64,000 nucleotides of DNA from Sphaerisporangium siamense (GCF_014205275.1 NZ_JACHND010000001.1:1302001-1366000); one strand, 5' to 3'. Shown: positions 9,013 to 18,681, counted from the stretch's first letter. Numbers and translations: made by a program. The notes: generated from the letters alone by a model not told the origin.

Positions 9013-9461
9013 CCGCGCCCGACAGGGAGGCGACCGCGACCGGGCCGGCCTCCCACCATGAGACGGCCCTGACCGGATCGGCCCCCCACCGGGAGTACCT
9101 GGACCGGCTCGCCGCCGGCAGCGTGCCGTTCCAGACGTGCGACGGATGCCTGACCGCCGTGTTCCCGCCCCGGGTGATCTGCCCGGCGTGCGGGGCCACC
9201 GAGCTGCGGTGGAGCGAGAGCTCCGGGCTCGGCGCCGTCTACTCGACCAGCGTCATCACCCCGCGGGACACCGACCCGTACCCGGTCGTGCTCGTCGACC
9301 TCGACGAGGGCTTCCGGATGATGAGCACCGTCGTGGAGACCCCCGCCGCCGACGTGCCGATCGGGATGCGCGTGCGCGCCCACGTCGACCGGGAGGGCTC
9401 TTCCGACCCCCGGGTCGTGTTCACGGCGGCGGAGGCCGCGGAAGGAGAGGAGGCGTCATGA
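9009..9461 (+). CDS. Zn-ribbon OB-fold protein (DUF35/ChsH2-like)
   Basis: A 150-residue DUF35-family protein. Two CxxC pairs (Cys44/Cys47 and Cys58/Cys61) form the rubredoxin-like zinc ribbon, followed by an OB-fold half (SGLGAVYSTSVI...PYPVVLVDLDEGFRMM). DUF35 proteins bind next to thiolase-like proteins and are needed for their activity, as in the steroid aldolase Ltp2-ChsH2. This gene overlaps the thiolase-like gene by 4 bp. The first 25 residues (Thr/Ala/His rich) look disordered. ATG at 9009 overlaps the previous stop. Confidence 0.85.
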   Translation: MTAPDREATATGPASHHETALTGSAPHREYLDRLAAGSVPFQTCDGCLTAVFPPRVICPACGATELRWSESSGLGAVYSTSVITPRDTDPYPVVLVDLDEGFRMMSTVVETPAADVPIGMRVRAHVDREGSSDPRVVFTAAEAAEGEEAS

Positions 9462-10624
9462 GTTCCCGCGATCTGCGAGGCGCCGCGGCGATCGTGGGGG
9501 TCGCCGAGTCCGACCTCGGAGAGGTGGGCCAGGACCGGTACGCCGTCGAGCTGGCGGCGCAGGCCGCCGGCGCGGCGCTCGCCGAGGCGGGCCTGACCAC
9601 CCGGGACGTGGACGGGCTGTTCTGCGCCATCGCCGGGCGCGGCATGGCCCCGCTCGACGTCGGCGAATACCTGGGCGTGCGCCCCCGCTACACCGACGGC
9701 ACCATGGTCGGCGGCAGCTCGTTCGTGTCGCACCTGCACCACGCCGCGCTGGCCATCGCGGCCGGGGCGTGCGACGTCGCCCTGATCGTCTACGGCAGCA
9801 CGGCGCGCTCCGACAGCGGGCGCGGCAGGCTCGCCATGGGCCCGCCCGAGCTGCCCTCCTACGAGGCCGCCTACCGGCCGCGCCCGCCGATCACCGGATA
9901 CGCGCTCGCCGCCGCGCGGCACATGCACCAGTACGGCACCACCCGCGCCCACCTCGCCGAGGTCGCGGTCGCGGCGCGGCAGTGGGCGCGGCTCAACCCC
10001 AAGGCGTTCGCCCGCGACCCGCTGACCGTCGAGGACGTCCTGGCCGCCCGCGTCGTGTCCAGCCCGCTGTCCACCCTCGACTGCTGCCTGGTCACCGACG
10101 GCGGCGGGGCGGTCGTGGTGACGAGCGCGGCGCGCGCCGCGGACCTGCCGCGCCCGCCGGTGTACCTGCTCGGCGCGGGCGAGGCGCACTGGCACCGCGC
10201 GATCTCGCAGATGCCCGACCTGACCGTCACGGCCGCCACCGAGTCCTCCGCCCGCGCGTACGCGATGGCGGGCCTCGGACCCGAGGACGTGGACATGGTG
10301 CAGCTCTACGACGCCTTCACCATCAACACCATCCTGTTCCTGGAGGACCTGGGCTTCTGCAAGAAGGGCGAGGGCGGCGACTTCGTCTCCGGCGGACGCA
10401 TCGCGCCGGGCGGGGTCCTGCCGGTCAACACCAACGGCGGCGGCCTGTCGTACTGCCACCCGGGCATGTACGGCATCTTCCCCCTCATCGAGGCCACCCG
10501 GCAGATCCGCGGCGAGGCGGGCGAGCGGCAGCAGCCCGGCGTGTCCGTCGCGGTCGCGCACGGCAACGGCGGGCAGCTCTCCAGCCAGGTCACCGCGATC
10601 CTCGGCGGGCGGGACGCCCTATGA
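9458..10624 (+). CDS. Thiolase-like protein / lipid-transfer protein (possible acyl-CoA retro-aldolase)
   Basis: A 388-residue thiolase-fold protein of the SCP-x/Ltp class. The nucleophilic Cys of true thiolases is absent: the helix start reads VGGSSFVSHLHHAALAIAAG. The C-terminal Cys of the CxG motif is also replaced (VAHGNGGQLSS), whereas the HP motif remains in SYCHPGMYG (His334). Ltp2-type aldolases show this pattern and cleave 3-hydroxyacyl-CoAs with a tertiary alcohol without thiolysis. Its coupling to the DUF35 gene supports a Ltp2-ChsH2-like complex. Carrier-type thiolase-like proteins remain possible. Confidence 0.82.
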   Translation: MSSRDLRGAAAIVGVAESDLGEVGQDRYAVELAAQAAGAALAEAGLTTRDVDGLFCAIAGRGMAPLDVGEYLGVRPRYTDGTMVGGSSFVSHLHHAALAIAAGACDVALIVYGSTARSDSGRGRLAMGPPELPSYEAAYRPRPPITGYALAAARHMHQYGTTRAHLAEVAVAARQWARLNPKAFARDPLTVEDVLAARVVSSPLSTLDCCLVTDGGGAVVVTSAARAADLPRPPVYLLGAGEAHWHRAISQMPDLTVTAATESSARAYAMAGLGPEDVDMVQLYDAFTINTILFLEDLGFCKKGEGGDFVSGGRIAPGGVLPVNTNGGGLSYCHPGMYGIFPLIEATRQIRGEAGERQQPGVSVAVAHGNGGQLSSQVTAILGGRDAL

Positions 10625-11394
10625 GCACGGTGATCACCGAGCGGGACGGCCCCGTGCTGACCGTCACGCTGAACCGGCCGCACGTGCTCAACGCGCTGGA
10701 CGCCGAGACGCTGCTCGCGCTCGCGGACGCCTGGCACGAGGCGGCGGACCCGGAGGTCCGGGCCGTCGTCGTGACCGGCAGCGGGAAGGGCTTCTGCGCC
10801 GGAGCCGACCTGCGCACGCCCCCCGACCCGTCCCGCAAGCCGGGCAGCTCCGGGCTGCGGCACACCTACCACCCGCACGTGCTGGCGATGGCCGCGCTGG
10901 AGAAGCCGGTGATCGCCGCGGTGAACGGCGCCGCCGCCGGGGCCGGGCTGTCCCTGGCCGCCGCCGCGGACGTGCGGATCGCCGCCGCCACCGCGAAGTT
11001 CGTGCCCGCCTTCGCCACGGTCGGGCTCGTGCCCGACGCCGGAGGCGCCTACTTCCTGCCCCGCCTGCTCGGCTACGCCCGCGCGTTCGAGTGGCTGGCC
11101 ACCGGCAGGGCCGTCCCCGCCGAGGAGGCCCTGAGCTGGGGACTCGTCTCGCGCGTGGTCCCGCCAGAGGAGCTGCTGCCCGCCGCGGCCGAGCTGGCCC
11201 ACCGGATGGCCGCCATGCCCGGCGTGGCGGTCGGGCTGACCAAGAGGCTCCTCGACCACGGCCTCACCCACGGGCTCGCCGACCTTCTGGACGAGGAGGC
11301 GCGGGCCCAGGCCCGTGCCGTCGCCGACCCCGGACGTCAGCGCGCCCGCGCCGAGATGGTGAACCGGCTTTCCGCTACCAAGGAGGACAGATGA
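10621..11394 (+). CDS. Enoyl-CoA hydratase/isomerase family protein
   Basis: A 257-residue crotonase-fold protein. The CoA and oxyanion-hole motifs are SGKGFCAGADL and NGAAAGAGLSLAAAADVRIA, and the second acidic position lies in GLVPDAGGAYFLPR. The start TLNRPHVLNALDAETL is typical. ATG at 10621 overlaps the thiolase-like stop. It may hydrate a 2-enoyl-CoA or isomerise a double bond; the two crotonases in a row (this and the next, only distantly alike) suggest two different steps of the pathway. Confidence 0.87.
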   Translation: MSTVITERDGPVLTVTLNRPHVLNALDAETLLALADAWHEAADPEVRAVVVTGSGKGFCAGADLRTPPDPSRKPGSSGLRHTYHPHVLAMAALEKPVIAAVNGAAAGAGLSLAAAADVRIAAATAKFVPAFATVGLVPDAGGAYFLPRLLGYARAFEWLATGRAVPAEEALSWGLVSRVVPPEELLPAAAELAHRMAAMPGVAVGLTKRLLDHGLTHGLADLLDEEARAQARAVADPGRQRARAEMVNRLSATKEDR

Positions 11395-12203
11395 GCGACT
11401 ACAAGACCTTGCTGGTGAGTGTGGAGGACGGGCTCGCCACGATCGCGCTGAACCGTCCGGAACGGCTGAACGCGATCGGCGGCGGCCTGGAGCGCGAGCT
11501 GGCCGAGGCGCTCGCGGAGGTCGGCGCGGACAAGTCCGTGCGGGCCGTGCTGCTGCGCGGCGAGGGCCGGGCGTTCTGCGTCGGCGGCGACGTCAAGGAG
11601 ATGGCCGTACGCGCCGAGGACTCCGAAGACGCCGAGGGACCGAGCGCGGGCCAGCAGGTCTACCAGCTCCTGCACGGCCGCCAGATCCTGGAGACCATCC
11701 TGTCGGTGCCGCAGCCGATCGTCGCCGCCGTGCACGGGTACGCGATGGGGCTCGGCGCGACGATCGCGCTGTTCTGCGACGTCGTGATCGCCGCCGAGGA
11801 CGCCCAGTTCGCCGACACCCACGTCGCGGTCGGGCTCGTCGCCGGCGACGGGGGCGCCGTGGCGTGGCCGCTCGCGATGCCGCTCGGCGCGGCCCGCTAC
11901 TACCTGATGACCGGCGACCGGCTCGACGGCGCCGAGGCGGTACGGCTCGGCCTCGCCCTGCGCGCCGTCCCCGCCGGCGGCCTGGTGGACGAGGCGACCG
12001 CCGTCGCGCGCAAGCTCGCCGCCTGCGCCCCCCTCGCGGTGCAAGGGACGAAGACGACGGTCAACAAGATCGTGCGGGAGCGGATGAACCTGCTGCTCGA
12101 CCTGGGCCTGATCCTGGAGGGCGGCACCTTCGTCAGCGACGACCACAAGGAGGCAGCCGCCGCGTTCGTCGAGAAGCGCGCCCCCGTCTTCCGGGGCCGG
12201 TGA
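11391..12203 (+). CDS. Enoyl-CoA hydratase/isomerase family protein
   Basis: A 270-residue crotonase-fold protein with ALNRPERLNAIGG at the start, the oxyanion motif GRAFCVGGDVKEM, and HGYAMGLGATIALFCDVVIAAE. The usual acidic catalytic region reads GLVAGDGGAVAWPL, so one Glu of hydratases is not where expected and isomerase or lyase activity is possible. AAGGAGG at 11381-11387 serves the ATG at 11391, which overlaps the previous stop by 4 bp. The etfB start is 5 bp after its stop. Confidence 0.86.
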   Translation: MSDYKTLLVSVEDGLATIALNRPERLNAIGGGLERELAEALAEVGADKSVRAVLLRGEGRAFCVGGDVKEMAVRAEDSEDAEGPSAGQQVYQLLHGRQILETILSVPQPIVAAVHGYAMGLGATIALFCDVVIAAEDAQFADTHVAVGLVAGDGGAVAWPLAMPLGAARYYLMTGDRLDGAEAVRLGLALRAVPAGGLVDEATAVARKLAACAPLAVQGTKTTVNKIVRERMNLLLDLGLILEGGTFVSDDHKEAAAAFVEKRAPVFRGR

Positions 12204-12207
12204 CCAC

Positions 12208-12978
12208 ATGAAGATCGTTGTCTGCGTCAAGTACGTCCCCGACATGGCCTCCCAGCCGCGCTTCACCCCCGGCCACCGGGTCGACCGCGCGGGCGGGCAG
12301 CTCTCCGAGCTGGACGAGTACGCCGTCGAGCAGGCGCTGCGCGTCGTGGAGTCCGTGCCCGGCGCGCACGTCACCCACCTGACCGCCGGGCCGCCCGCCG
12401 CCGCCGAGGCGCTGCGCAAGGCGCTCGCGATGGGCGGCGACGCGGCGGTGCACGTCAGCGACGAGGCGATCGCCGGGTCCGACGGGCCCGCCACCGCGCT
12501 CGTCCTCGCCGCCGCGCTGCGCCGCCTCGACCCCGACCTCGTGGTCTGCGCGATGGCCTCCACCGACGGCGGCACCTCGCTGGTCCCGGCCATGCTCGCC
12601 GAACACCTGGACATGCCGCAGCTCACCTTCGCCGGCGAGGTGAGCGTGGCCGGCGGCGCCGTGCGGATCCGGCGTGACGCCGCGGGAGAGATCCGGCACC
12701 TGGAGGGCACGCTGCCCGCCGTCGTGTCGGTGACCGACCGCATCGGCGACCCCCGGTACCCGTCCTTCAAGGGGATCATGGCGGCGAAGAAGAAGTCGCT
12801 GGAGACCTGGACCCTCGCCGACCTCGGCGTGCCCGCCGACCAGGTCGGCGCCGCGGCCAGGACCGTGGTCGAGGACATCACCGCGAGGCCCGCCCGCACC
12901 GCCGGGACCATCGTGCCGGACGAGGGCGAGGGAGGGCGCTCGCTCGCCGGCTTCCTGTCCACGCGCAAGTTCATCTGA
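12208..12978 (+). CDS. etfB: Electron transfer flavoprotein beta subunit
   Basis: A 256-residue EtfB. The N-terminus [12 protein letters not shown], the VEQALR helix and the [14 protein letters not shown] region (AMP/adenine-binding loop) are typical. EtfAB takes electrons from acyl-CoA dehydrogenases and passes them to the quinone pool. No acyl-CoA dehydrogenase is seen within the window, so the partner may lie upstream of base 1 or elsewhere. The gene sits between the crotonases and etfA with short gaps. Confidence 0.93.
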   Translation: MKIVVCVKYVPDMASQPRFTPGHRVDRAGGQLSELDEYAVEQALRVVESVPGAHVTHLTAGPPAAAEALRKALAMGGDAAVHVSDEAIAGSDGPATALVLAAALRRLDPDLVVCAMASTDGGTSLVPAMLAEHLDMPQLTFAGEVSVAGGAVRIRRDAAGEIRHLEGTLPAVVSVTDRIGDPRYPSFKGIMAAKKKSLETWTLADLGVPADQVGAAARTVVEDITARPARTAGTIVPDEGEGGRSLAGFLSTRKFI

Positions 12979-12991
12979 AGAAGGGACGGCA

Positions 12992-13951
12992 GTGTCAGAG
13001 ATTCTCGTGCTCATCGGGCACGTCGCGGGACAGGTCGGCAAGCCGGGTCTGGAACTGCTCACGCTGGCCCGGGAGCTCGGCGACCCGGTCGCCGTGTGCG
13101 CGGGCACGGCGGACGAGGGCGTCGTCGAGACGCTCGGCCGGTACGGCGCCCGCCGGGTCCACGTCATCGAGTCCGCCGAGCTGGAGGAGTATCCGGCGGC
13201 CTGGGTGCGCGCCCTGGCCGAGCTCGCCGCGGAGGCGTCGCCGGCGGCCGTGCTCGTCGAGTCCACCCCGGACGGCAAGGAGACCGCGGCGCGCCTGGCC
13301 GTCCGGCTCGGCGGCGGCGTGCTGACCGACGCCGTGGACGTCCGGCCGGGGCCGGACGGCCCCGTCGTCACCCAGTGGGCCTTCGCGGCGTCCTTCACCG
13401 TGACGTCCCGGGTGGCGCGCGGGCTGCCGATCATCGCGGTCAAGCCGAACGCCGTCGTGCCCGCCGAGGCCCCGGTCACGCCGGCCGTCACCCGGAGCGC
13501 CCTGACGCTCGGCGACGCCGACCGCCGCACCCGGATCGTGTCGCGCGCCGCCCGGGAGAGCACCGGCAGGCCGCAGCTCACCGAGGCGGACGTCGTGGTC
13601 GCCGGCGGCCGCGGCATGGGAGGAGCCGAGCAGTTCACGCTGATCGAACGGCTCGCGGACGCGCTCGGCGGCGCGGTCGGCGCCTCGCGCGCCGCGGTGG
13701 ACTCGGGCTGGTACGCCCACACCCACCAGGTCGGGCAGACGGGGGCCACGGTGTCGCCGCAGCTCTACCTCGCCGTCGGCATCTCGGGGGCGATCCAGCA
13801 CCGCGCCGGCATGCAGACCAGCAAGACCATCGTCGCGGTGAACAAGGACCCCGAGGCGCCCATCTTCGAACTGGCCGACTACGGCGTGGTCGGCGATCTC
13901 TTCGAGGTGGTGCCACAACTCCTCGACGAGGTCGCCAGGCGGCGATCCTAG
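12992..13951 (+). CDS. etfA: Electron transfer flavoprotein alpha subunit
   Basis: A 319-residue EtfA that starts with GTG behind GAAGGGACGG. The C-terminal FAD domain is clear: [10 protein letters not shown], then [35 protein letters not shown] and the [19 protein letters not shown] segment that binds the ADP part of FAD. It forms the heterodimer with the preceding EtfB and completes the electron path for the oxidation steps of this operon. Confidence 0.94.
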   Translation: MSEILVLIGHVAGQVGKPGLELLTLARELGDPVAVCAGTADEGVVETLGRYGARRVHVIESAELEEYPAAWVRALAELAAEASPAAVLVESTPDGKETAARLAVRLGGGVLTDAVDVRPGPDGPVVTQWAFAASFTVTSRVARGLPIIAVKPNAVVPAEAPVTPAVTRSALTLGDADRRTRIVSRAARESTGRPQLTEADVVVAGGRGMGGAEQFTLIERLADALGGAVGASRAAVDSGWYAHTHQVGQTGATVSPQLYLAVGISGAIQHRAGMQTSKTIVAVNKDPEAPIFELADYGVVGDLFEVVPQLLDEVARRRS

Positions 13952-15142
13952 GTGGGCGGCTTCCGCGAGCTGCCCCGCGAGGTCAAGATCCTGACCGTCG
14001 TCGCCTTCACGGTGGCGGTCGGGTTCGGCATCCAGTCCCCGGCGATCCCCGTGTTCGCCGGGGAGTTCGGGGTCGGCAGCACGGCCATCGGGGCGGTGGT
14101 CTCGGCGTTCGCGTTCATGCGCCTGGCCACCGGCCTGCCCGGCGGGCGGCTGGTCAACCGCTTCGGCGAACGCCGGGTGCTCCTCACCGGCATGGCCATG
14201 CTCGCCGCGACCAGCATCCTCGCCGGGCTCTCCTGGAACTACGCGCTCCTGCTGATCTTCCGGGGCGCGTGCGGCGTCGGCTCGGCGCTGTACACGGTGT
14301 CGGCCATGAACATGCTGCTGCGGGTCACCCCGGCCTCGCACCGGGGAAGGGCCACCGGCTACTTCCAGGGAGGCTACTACCTCGGCACGGTCACCGGCCC
14401 CGCCCTGGGCGGAGGGCTGCTCGGCGTCTCCCCGCGCCTGCCGTTCTTCGTGTACGGCGTGGCGGTGGCGATCGCGGGCGTCATCGCGGCCGTCGCGCTG
14501 GCGCGGGCCGCGCTGGTCGCGCCCGCCCCGCCGCGCGCGCAATCGGCCCGGCAGGGCGTCACGCTGGGGCAGGCGCTGCGGCAGCGGCCCTACCTCGCCG
14601 CGCTGAGCTCGAACTTCGCGCTCGGCTGGGCGGTGTTCGGGGTGCGGGTCTCGGTGCTGCCGCTGTACCTGCTGGTGGTGATCAAGGCGAGCCCGACCTG
14701 GATCGGCGCCGGGCTCGCCGTGGGAGCCATCGTGCAGGCGGCGGCGCTGCCCCTCGCCGGACGGATGGCCGACCTGTGGGGACGCCGGCCGTCCCTGCTG
14801 CTCGGCCAGGGGCTGATCCTGTGCTGCCTGGCCATGGTGACGGCGTGGCAGACGCTCCCGTCCTACCTCGCCGCGTTCGCGCTGATCGGGCTCGGCACCG
14901 CCTTCTGCACCACGGGCGGCGCGGCCACCGTGGGCGACGTCACCCAGGGGCGCGGCGGCACCGTCGTGGCCGGGTACCAGATGACCGCCGACCTCGGCAT
15001 GACCGTCGGCCCCTTGGTGGCGGGCGCGCTGGCGGCCTCGTTCTCCTACGAGGTGGCGTTCATGGGCACCGCCGCCGTCGTGCTCGTCAGCTGGTTCATG
15101 GCCCTCACCGTCCCGCCACGCCCCACCGAACAACCGGCCTGA
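13952..15142 (+). CDS. MFS transporter
   Basis: A 396-residue major facilitator with about twelve hydrophobic segments. The loop 2-3 signature GGRLVNRFGERRVL and the repeat GRMADLWGRRPSLL in the second half fit the drug/metabolite exporter group. GTG at 13952 follows the etfA stop without a gap, so it closes the long operon. It may import the pathway substrate by a second route or expel an intermediate. Only its position supports a pathway role. Confidence 0.85.
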   Translation: MGGFRELPREVKILTVVAFTVAVGFGIQSPAIPVFAGEFGVGSTAIGAVVSAFAFMRLATGLPGGRLVNRFGERRVLLTGMAMLAATSILAGLSWNYALLLIFRGACGVGSALYTVSAMNMLLRVTPASHRGRATGYFQGGYYLGTVTGPALGGGLLGVSPRLPFFVYGVAVAIAGVIAAVALARAALVAPAPPRAQSARQGVTLGQALRQRPYLAALSSNFALGWAVFGVRVSVLPLYLLVVIKASPTWIGAGLAVGAIVQAAALPLAGRMADLWGRRPSLLLGQGLILCCLAMVTAWQTLPSYLAAFALIGLGTAFCTTGGAATVGDVTQGRGGTVVAGYQMTADLGMTVGPLVAGALAASFSYEVAFMGTAAVVLVSWFMALTVPPRPTEQPA

Positions 15143-15244
15143 CCGCACACCGGCTCCACCGGGCGACCGGCCCGGCCCCCCGACACCGGCGGCCCGCCGT
15201 TCCCGCTCCGCGAGTCCGGGGACCGCGGGCGCCGGCGTGCCGGC

Positions 15245-15796
15245 TCAGGCGAAGGCGACGTCCGCGGTGTCGACGGTGCCGCCCTGGCGGCCGGGCGCGT
15301 TCTGGTACTTCCAGTAGAGGTTGGTGTGCGCGATCACCTGGTCGGGGGGCGGCGCGCCGTACTTGGTCAGGTCTTCGGTGGTGTGCGCGTCGCCGACGAG
15401 CGTCACGTCGTACCCGCGGACCATGGCCCCGTGGATCGTCGCGCGGATACACGCGTCGCTCTGGGCGCCGGTGACGACGACCCGGCCCACCCCGCGCTCG
15501 GCGAGCACGGCCTCCAGCTCGGTGTCCTCGAAGGAGTCGCCGTAGTTCTTGTGGACGACGGGCTCGGAATCGCCGTGGACCAGCTCGGGCACGTACCGCC
15601 AGGCGTCGCTGTCGCGCGGGAGGCCCTCGTCGGAGTGCTGGACCCAGACCACGGGCACGGCCTCGGCGCGGGCCTTGTCGACGAGGGTGTTGATGTTCGC
15701 GATCACACCGTCTCGGTTGTGGGCGTCGGCCACCACGCCGTTCTGGACGTCGATGACGAGCAGGGCGGTGTTCGGCCGGTCGGGCAACGTGGTCAT
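15245..15796 (-). CDS. Isochorismatase-family cysteine hydrolase
   Basis: A 183-residue hydrolase with the complete Asp-Lys-Cys set of the family: Asp16 in LLVIDVQNG, Lys83 in VVHKNYGDSF and Cys116 in GAQSDACIRATIHGA. These enzymes cleave vinyl ethers, nicotinamide or related amides. The substrate is not visible, and no siderophore or NAD genes are next to it. It is a single gene on the minus strand, convergent with the upstream operon. Confidence 0.88.
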   Translation of the reverse strand: MTTLPDRPNTALLVIDVQNGVVADAHNRDGVIANINTLVDKARAEAVPVVWVQHSDEGLPRDSDAWRYVPELVHGDSEPVVHKNYGDSFEDTELEAVLAERGVGRVVVTGAQSDACIRATIHGAMVRGYDVTLVGDAHTTEDLTKYGAPPPDQVIAHTNLYWKYQNAPGRQGGTVDTADVAFA

Positions 15797-16049
15797 GGCA
15801 CCTTCTGTTCCTGGTCTCGTTTCCTGCGGCCTCCCACACTAGGCACCGCGACCGACAAAGCGGCAGGCCAGATCACCCGGCGACCGCATGGACGGCACGC
15901 TGACCGCCGGCGTGGCCCCCGTGCCCGCCGGAGGCGGGGCGGCATCTCTTTGACACCGGTTCGCGGAGGACGGTGGTGTTCTGCCGCGAATGTGTTAGTC
16001 CGGAGGTGAAACCGCCGAACGCAGTCGGACCCGCGGGCAGGTCGTCACC

Positions 16050-17264
16050 ATGATTCCGGAGGAGGACGTCGCCCGCCGCGCCCGGCGGAGATCTCTCACG
16101 GCCCTCCTGCTCGCCGAGGTGATCTCGGTCGCGGGCACCTATGTCACCCGGCTGGCGCTCCCCTGGTTCGTCCTGACCGCGACGGACTCGACCAGCCAGA
16201 TGGGCGCCGTCCTCGCGACCCAGATGGCGGCCATGGCGATCTTCGGCATTCCCGCGGGGCCGCTCGCCGACCGGCTCACGCCCCGGCGCACCATGCAGAT
16301 CGCCGACCTCGCGCGCGGGGCCCTGATCCTGCTCGTGCCGGTGCTCCAGGCGGCGCACCTGCTGTCGTTCCCCGTCCTGCTCGCCATCGTCTTCCTCGTG
16401 GGGTCGTTCTTCACGCCGTACCACGCGGCGCAGCGGGTCCTGCTGCCGGATCTCGTCCGGGACGACCAGCAGGCCCTGTCCCAGGCGAACGCGCTGCTCA
16501 TCGGCGCCACCCGGACCGCGTCCCTGCTCGGCCCCGCCGTCGCGGGAATGCTCGTCGCCACCTCCGGCGCCTCCACCGCGCTGATCGTCGACGCGGCCAC
16601 CTTCTTCGCGTCCTACCTCCTGATCACGTTCTTCGTCCGCGGGAAACAGCCGTCCTCCGCCGGGAACGCGCCGCCGACCGTCTTCTCCGGCCTGATCCTG
16701 CTGGTGCGCGACCGCGTGCTGCGTCCCTGGACGATCGCGCAGTGCGTCTGTGAGATGGCCGTCCAGATCGTCCTGGCGGCCGTCCCGATCATGGCCTTTC
16801 TGCGGTACGGCGGGGACCCGCGCACGGCGGGCCTGCTCCTCATGATGTTCGGCGCGGGCGCCGTCGCCGGCAACGTCCTCGTGCTGCTCCTGCTGCCCCG
16901 CTGGACCACCTCCCGCCTGATCGTCGCGGGTTGCGTCCTCGAACCGGCCATCCTCTGGGTGCTCGCGATCGACACCCGCGCGGTCACCGTCGGCGTGGTG
17001 CTGCTGCTCGCCGGCTCGGCCCTCGGGCTCATCAACGGCCCCGGCACCGCGATGCAGACCCACCACACCCCGCCCGCCCTGCGCACCCATGGCATGTCCG
17101 CCTTCGCGACCCTCATCCTCGGGTCCGGCGCCCTCGGCCTGGCGCTGACGGCCCCGGCTCTCGAAACCCTCTCCCCCGAGGCCGTCTTCACCCTGGTCGC
17201 CATGCTCTACACGATCGGCTCCCTCTTCGCCATCGCCTCGACCGCGCGCTCGGACGGCGCGTGA
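16050..17264 (+). CDS. MFS transporter (macrolide-efflux-like)
   Basis: A 404-residue membrane protein of the MFS group that includes MefA/enterobactin-exporter-like members. It has about twelve hydrophobic segments, the loop GPLADRLTPRRTMQIADLARG after helix 2-3, and the NALLIGATRTASLLGPAVAGMLV helix 5 motif typical of drug exporters. ATG at 16050 follows a weak ribosome site. It converges with the sensor kinase downstream, the stops being about 20 bp apart. No regulator is adjacent, so export substrate and control remain unknown. Confidence 0.84.
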   Translation: MIPEEDVARRARRRSLTALLLAEVISVAGTYVTRLALPWFVLTATDSTSQMGAVLATQMAAMAIFGIPAGPLADRLTPRRTMQIADLARGALILLVPVLQAAHLLSFPVLLAIVFLVGSFFTPYHAAQRVLLPDLVRDDQQALSQANALLIGATRTASLLGPAVAGMLVATSGASTALIVDAATFFASYLLITFFVRGKQPSSAGNAPPTVFSGLILLVRDRVLRPWTIAQCVCEMAVQIVLAAVPIMAFLRYGGDPRTAGLLLMMFGAGAVAGNVLVLLLLPRWTTSRLIVAGCVLEPAILWVLAIDTRAVTVGVVLLLAGSALGLINGPGTAMQTHHTPPALRTHGMSAFATLILGSGALGLALTAPALETLSPEAVFTLVAMLYTIGSLFAIASTARSDGA

Positions 17265-17283
17265 CGGGCCGGGAGGCGCGCGC

Positions 17284-18681
17284 TCAGGAGGCGGCCGGGT
17301 CCGCGGCGGGCGCGTGGCCGGGGTGGCGGGGCAGGCGGAGGACGAAGCGGGCGCCGGTGGAGCTGTCCTCGATGCGGAGGGTGCCGCCGTGGGACTCGGC
17401 GATCTGGCGGGCGATCGCCAGGCCCAGGCCGGTGCCGCCCGCGTCCTTGGCACGGGCCTGGTCCAGGCGCGCGAACCGCTGGAAGACCAGCTCGCGCTTG
17501 TCCGGGGCGATGCCGGGGCCGTCGTCGAGGACCTCCAGCACGGCGGCGCCGTGCGGGAAGCCCTCGCCGGCGGCGTCGCCGTGGCCCACCACGACCGTGA
17601 TCATGCTCTCGGCGTGCCGGTCGGCGTTGTCCAGGAGGTTGGTGAACAGCCGGCCCAAGTGGGTCCGGTCGCCGAGCACCACCACGCCGGGCTCCAGATG
17701 GCAGACGATCTTCTTGGTCGTCTGGTGGCGCATCCGGCACTCCCCCACCACCATCTCGACCAGGTCCACCGGCTCACGCTCGGGCGGCACGCCGGACTCC
17801 AGGCGGGCGATGGTCAGCAGGTCGCAGACGATCGACTCCAGCCGGTCCAGGCCCGCCAGGATGGCCTCGGCCAGCGCGGGGACGCTGGTCTGCCGGGGCG
17901 CCAGCATGGCGTCCTCCACCTCGGCGCGCATGGCGGTGATGGGACTTCTGAGGTCGTGGGAGGCGGCGGAGGCGAACTGGCGCTGCTGCTCCATGGCGCC
18001 CTGGAGCCGGGTCAGCGTGTGGTTGACGCTGTCGGCCAGCTCGTGGATCTCGGTGTCGGCCGGCGCGGGCACACGGCGGCCGGGACAGGAGACGTTGATC
18101 TCGTCCAGTTCTCTGCGGATCGCGTCCACCGGCCGCAGGGACCTGGTGACGATGCGGTTGCCGAGGTAGGTGATCGCGACGGTCAGCAGGATCACCGAGG
18201 CGCCCACCAGGGCGGCCAGCCCCGGGTCGGTCCACACGGGAAGTTGCGGCGAGGCGGTGTAGACGGTCCAGTCGCCGCCCGGCCGGTGCGCGGACTGCGC
18301 CACGACGATGAAGCACCGGTCCCGCCCGGCGACGCCGTCGCACACGACCTGGTTCCGGGTGCCCTCGCCGTCGGGGGTGAACGTCGCCATCGGGGGTTGT
18401 CCGCGCAGGGCGGGGGTGGACGCCACGACCCGGCCGTCCTGATCGACGATCTGCACGTCGCGGAACCGCCGGACGGTGAGCACGGGATCCACCTGCCCGT
18501 GCTCCACCTTGAGCGCCACGCGGCCCGCGGTCGCGCGGATTTCCTCGGTGAGTTTGGTGGTGGCGTAATGGTGGAGGGCGGTCATCAGCGCGACGGCCAT
18601 CAGCGTGGAGAGGACGGCGGCCACCATGCCGGTGAACACGGTGATGCGGCGGGTGATCGAACGTCCGTGCCTGGCGTTCAT
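17284..18681 (-). CDS. Sensor histidine kinase (no adjacent response regulator)
   Basis: A 465-residue membrane kinase. A first TM (about 14-36) and second TM (about 150-170) enclose an extracytoplasmic domain, followed by HAMP (SLRPVDAIRREL), the HisKA box ASHDLRSPI with phospho-acceptor His242, the N-box NLLDNADRH, G1 DDGPGI and G2 GTGLGLAIAR. ATG at 18681 is chosen because it follows a GGGGAGGGGAGG site. A longer version would start in poorly coding DNA. No response regulator lies on either side, so the partner is elsewhere or was lost. Confidence 0.87.
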   Translation of the reverse strand: MNARHGRSITRRITVFTGMVAAVLSTLMAVALMTALHHYATTKLTEEIRATAGRVALKVEHGQVDPVLTVRRFRDVQIVDQDGRVVASTPALRGQPPMATFTPDGEGTRNQVVCDGVAGRDRCFIVVAQSAHRPGGDWTVYTASPQLPVWTDPGLAALVGASVILLTVAITYLGNRIVTRSLRPVDAIRRELDEINVSCPGRRVPAPADTEIHELADSVNHTLTRLQGAMEQQRQFASAASHDLRSPITAMRAEVEDAMLAPRQTSVPALAEAILAGLDRLESIVCDLLTIARLESGVPPEREPVDLVEMVVGECRMRHQTTKKIVCHLEPGVVVLGDRTHLGRLFTNLLDNADRHAESMITVVVGHGDAAGEGFPHGAAVLEVLDDGPGIAPDKRELVFQRFARLDQARAKDAGGTGLGLAIARQIAESHGGTLRIEDSSTGARFVLRLPRHPGHAPAADPAAS

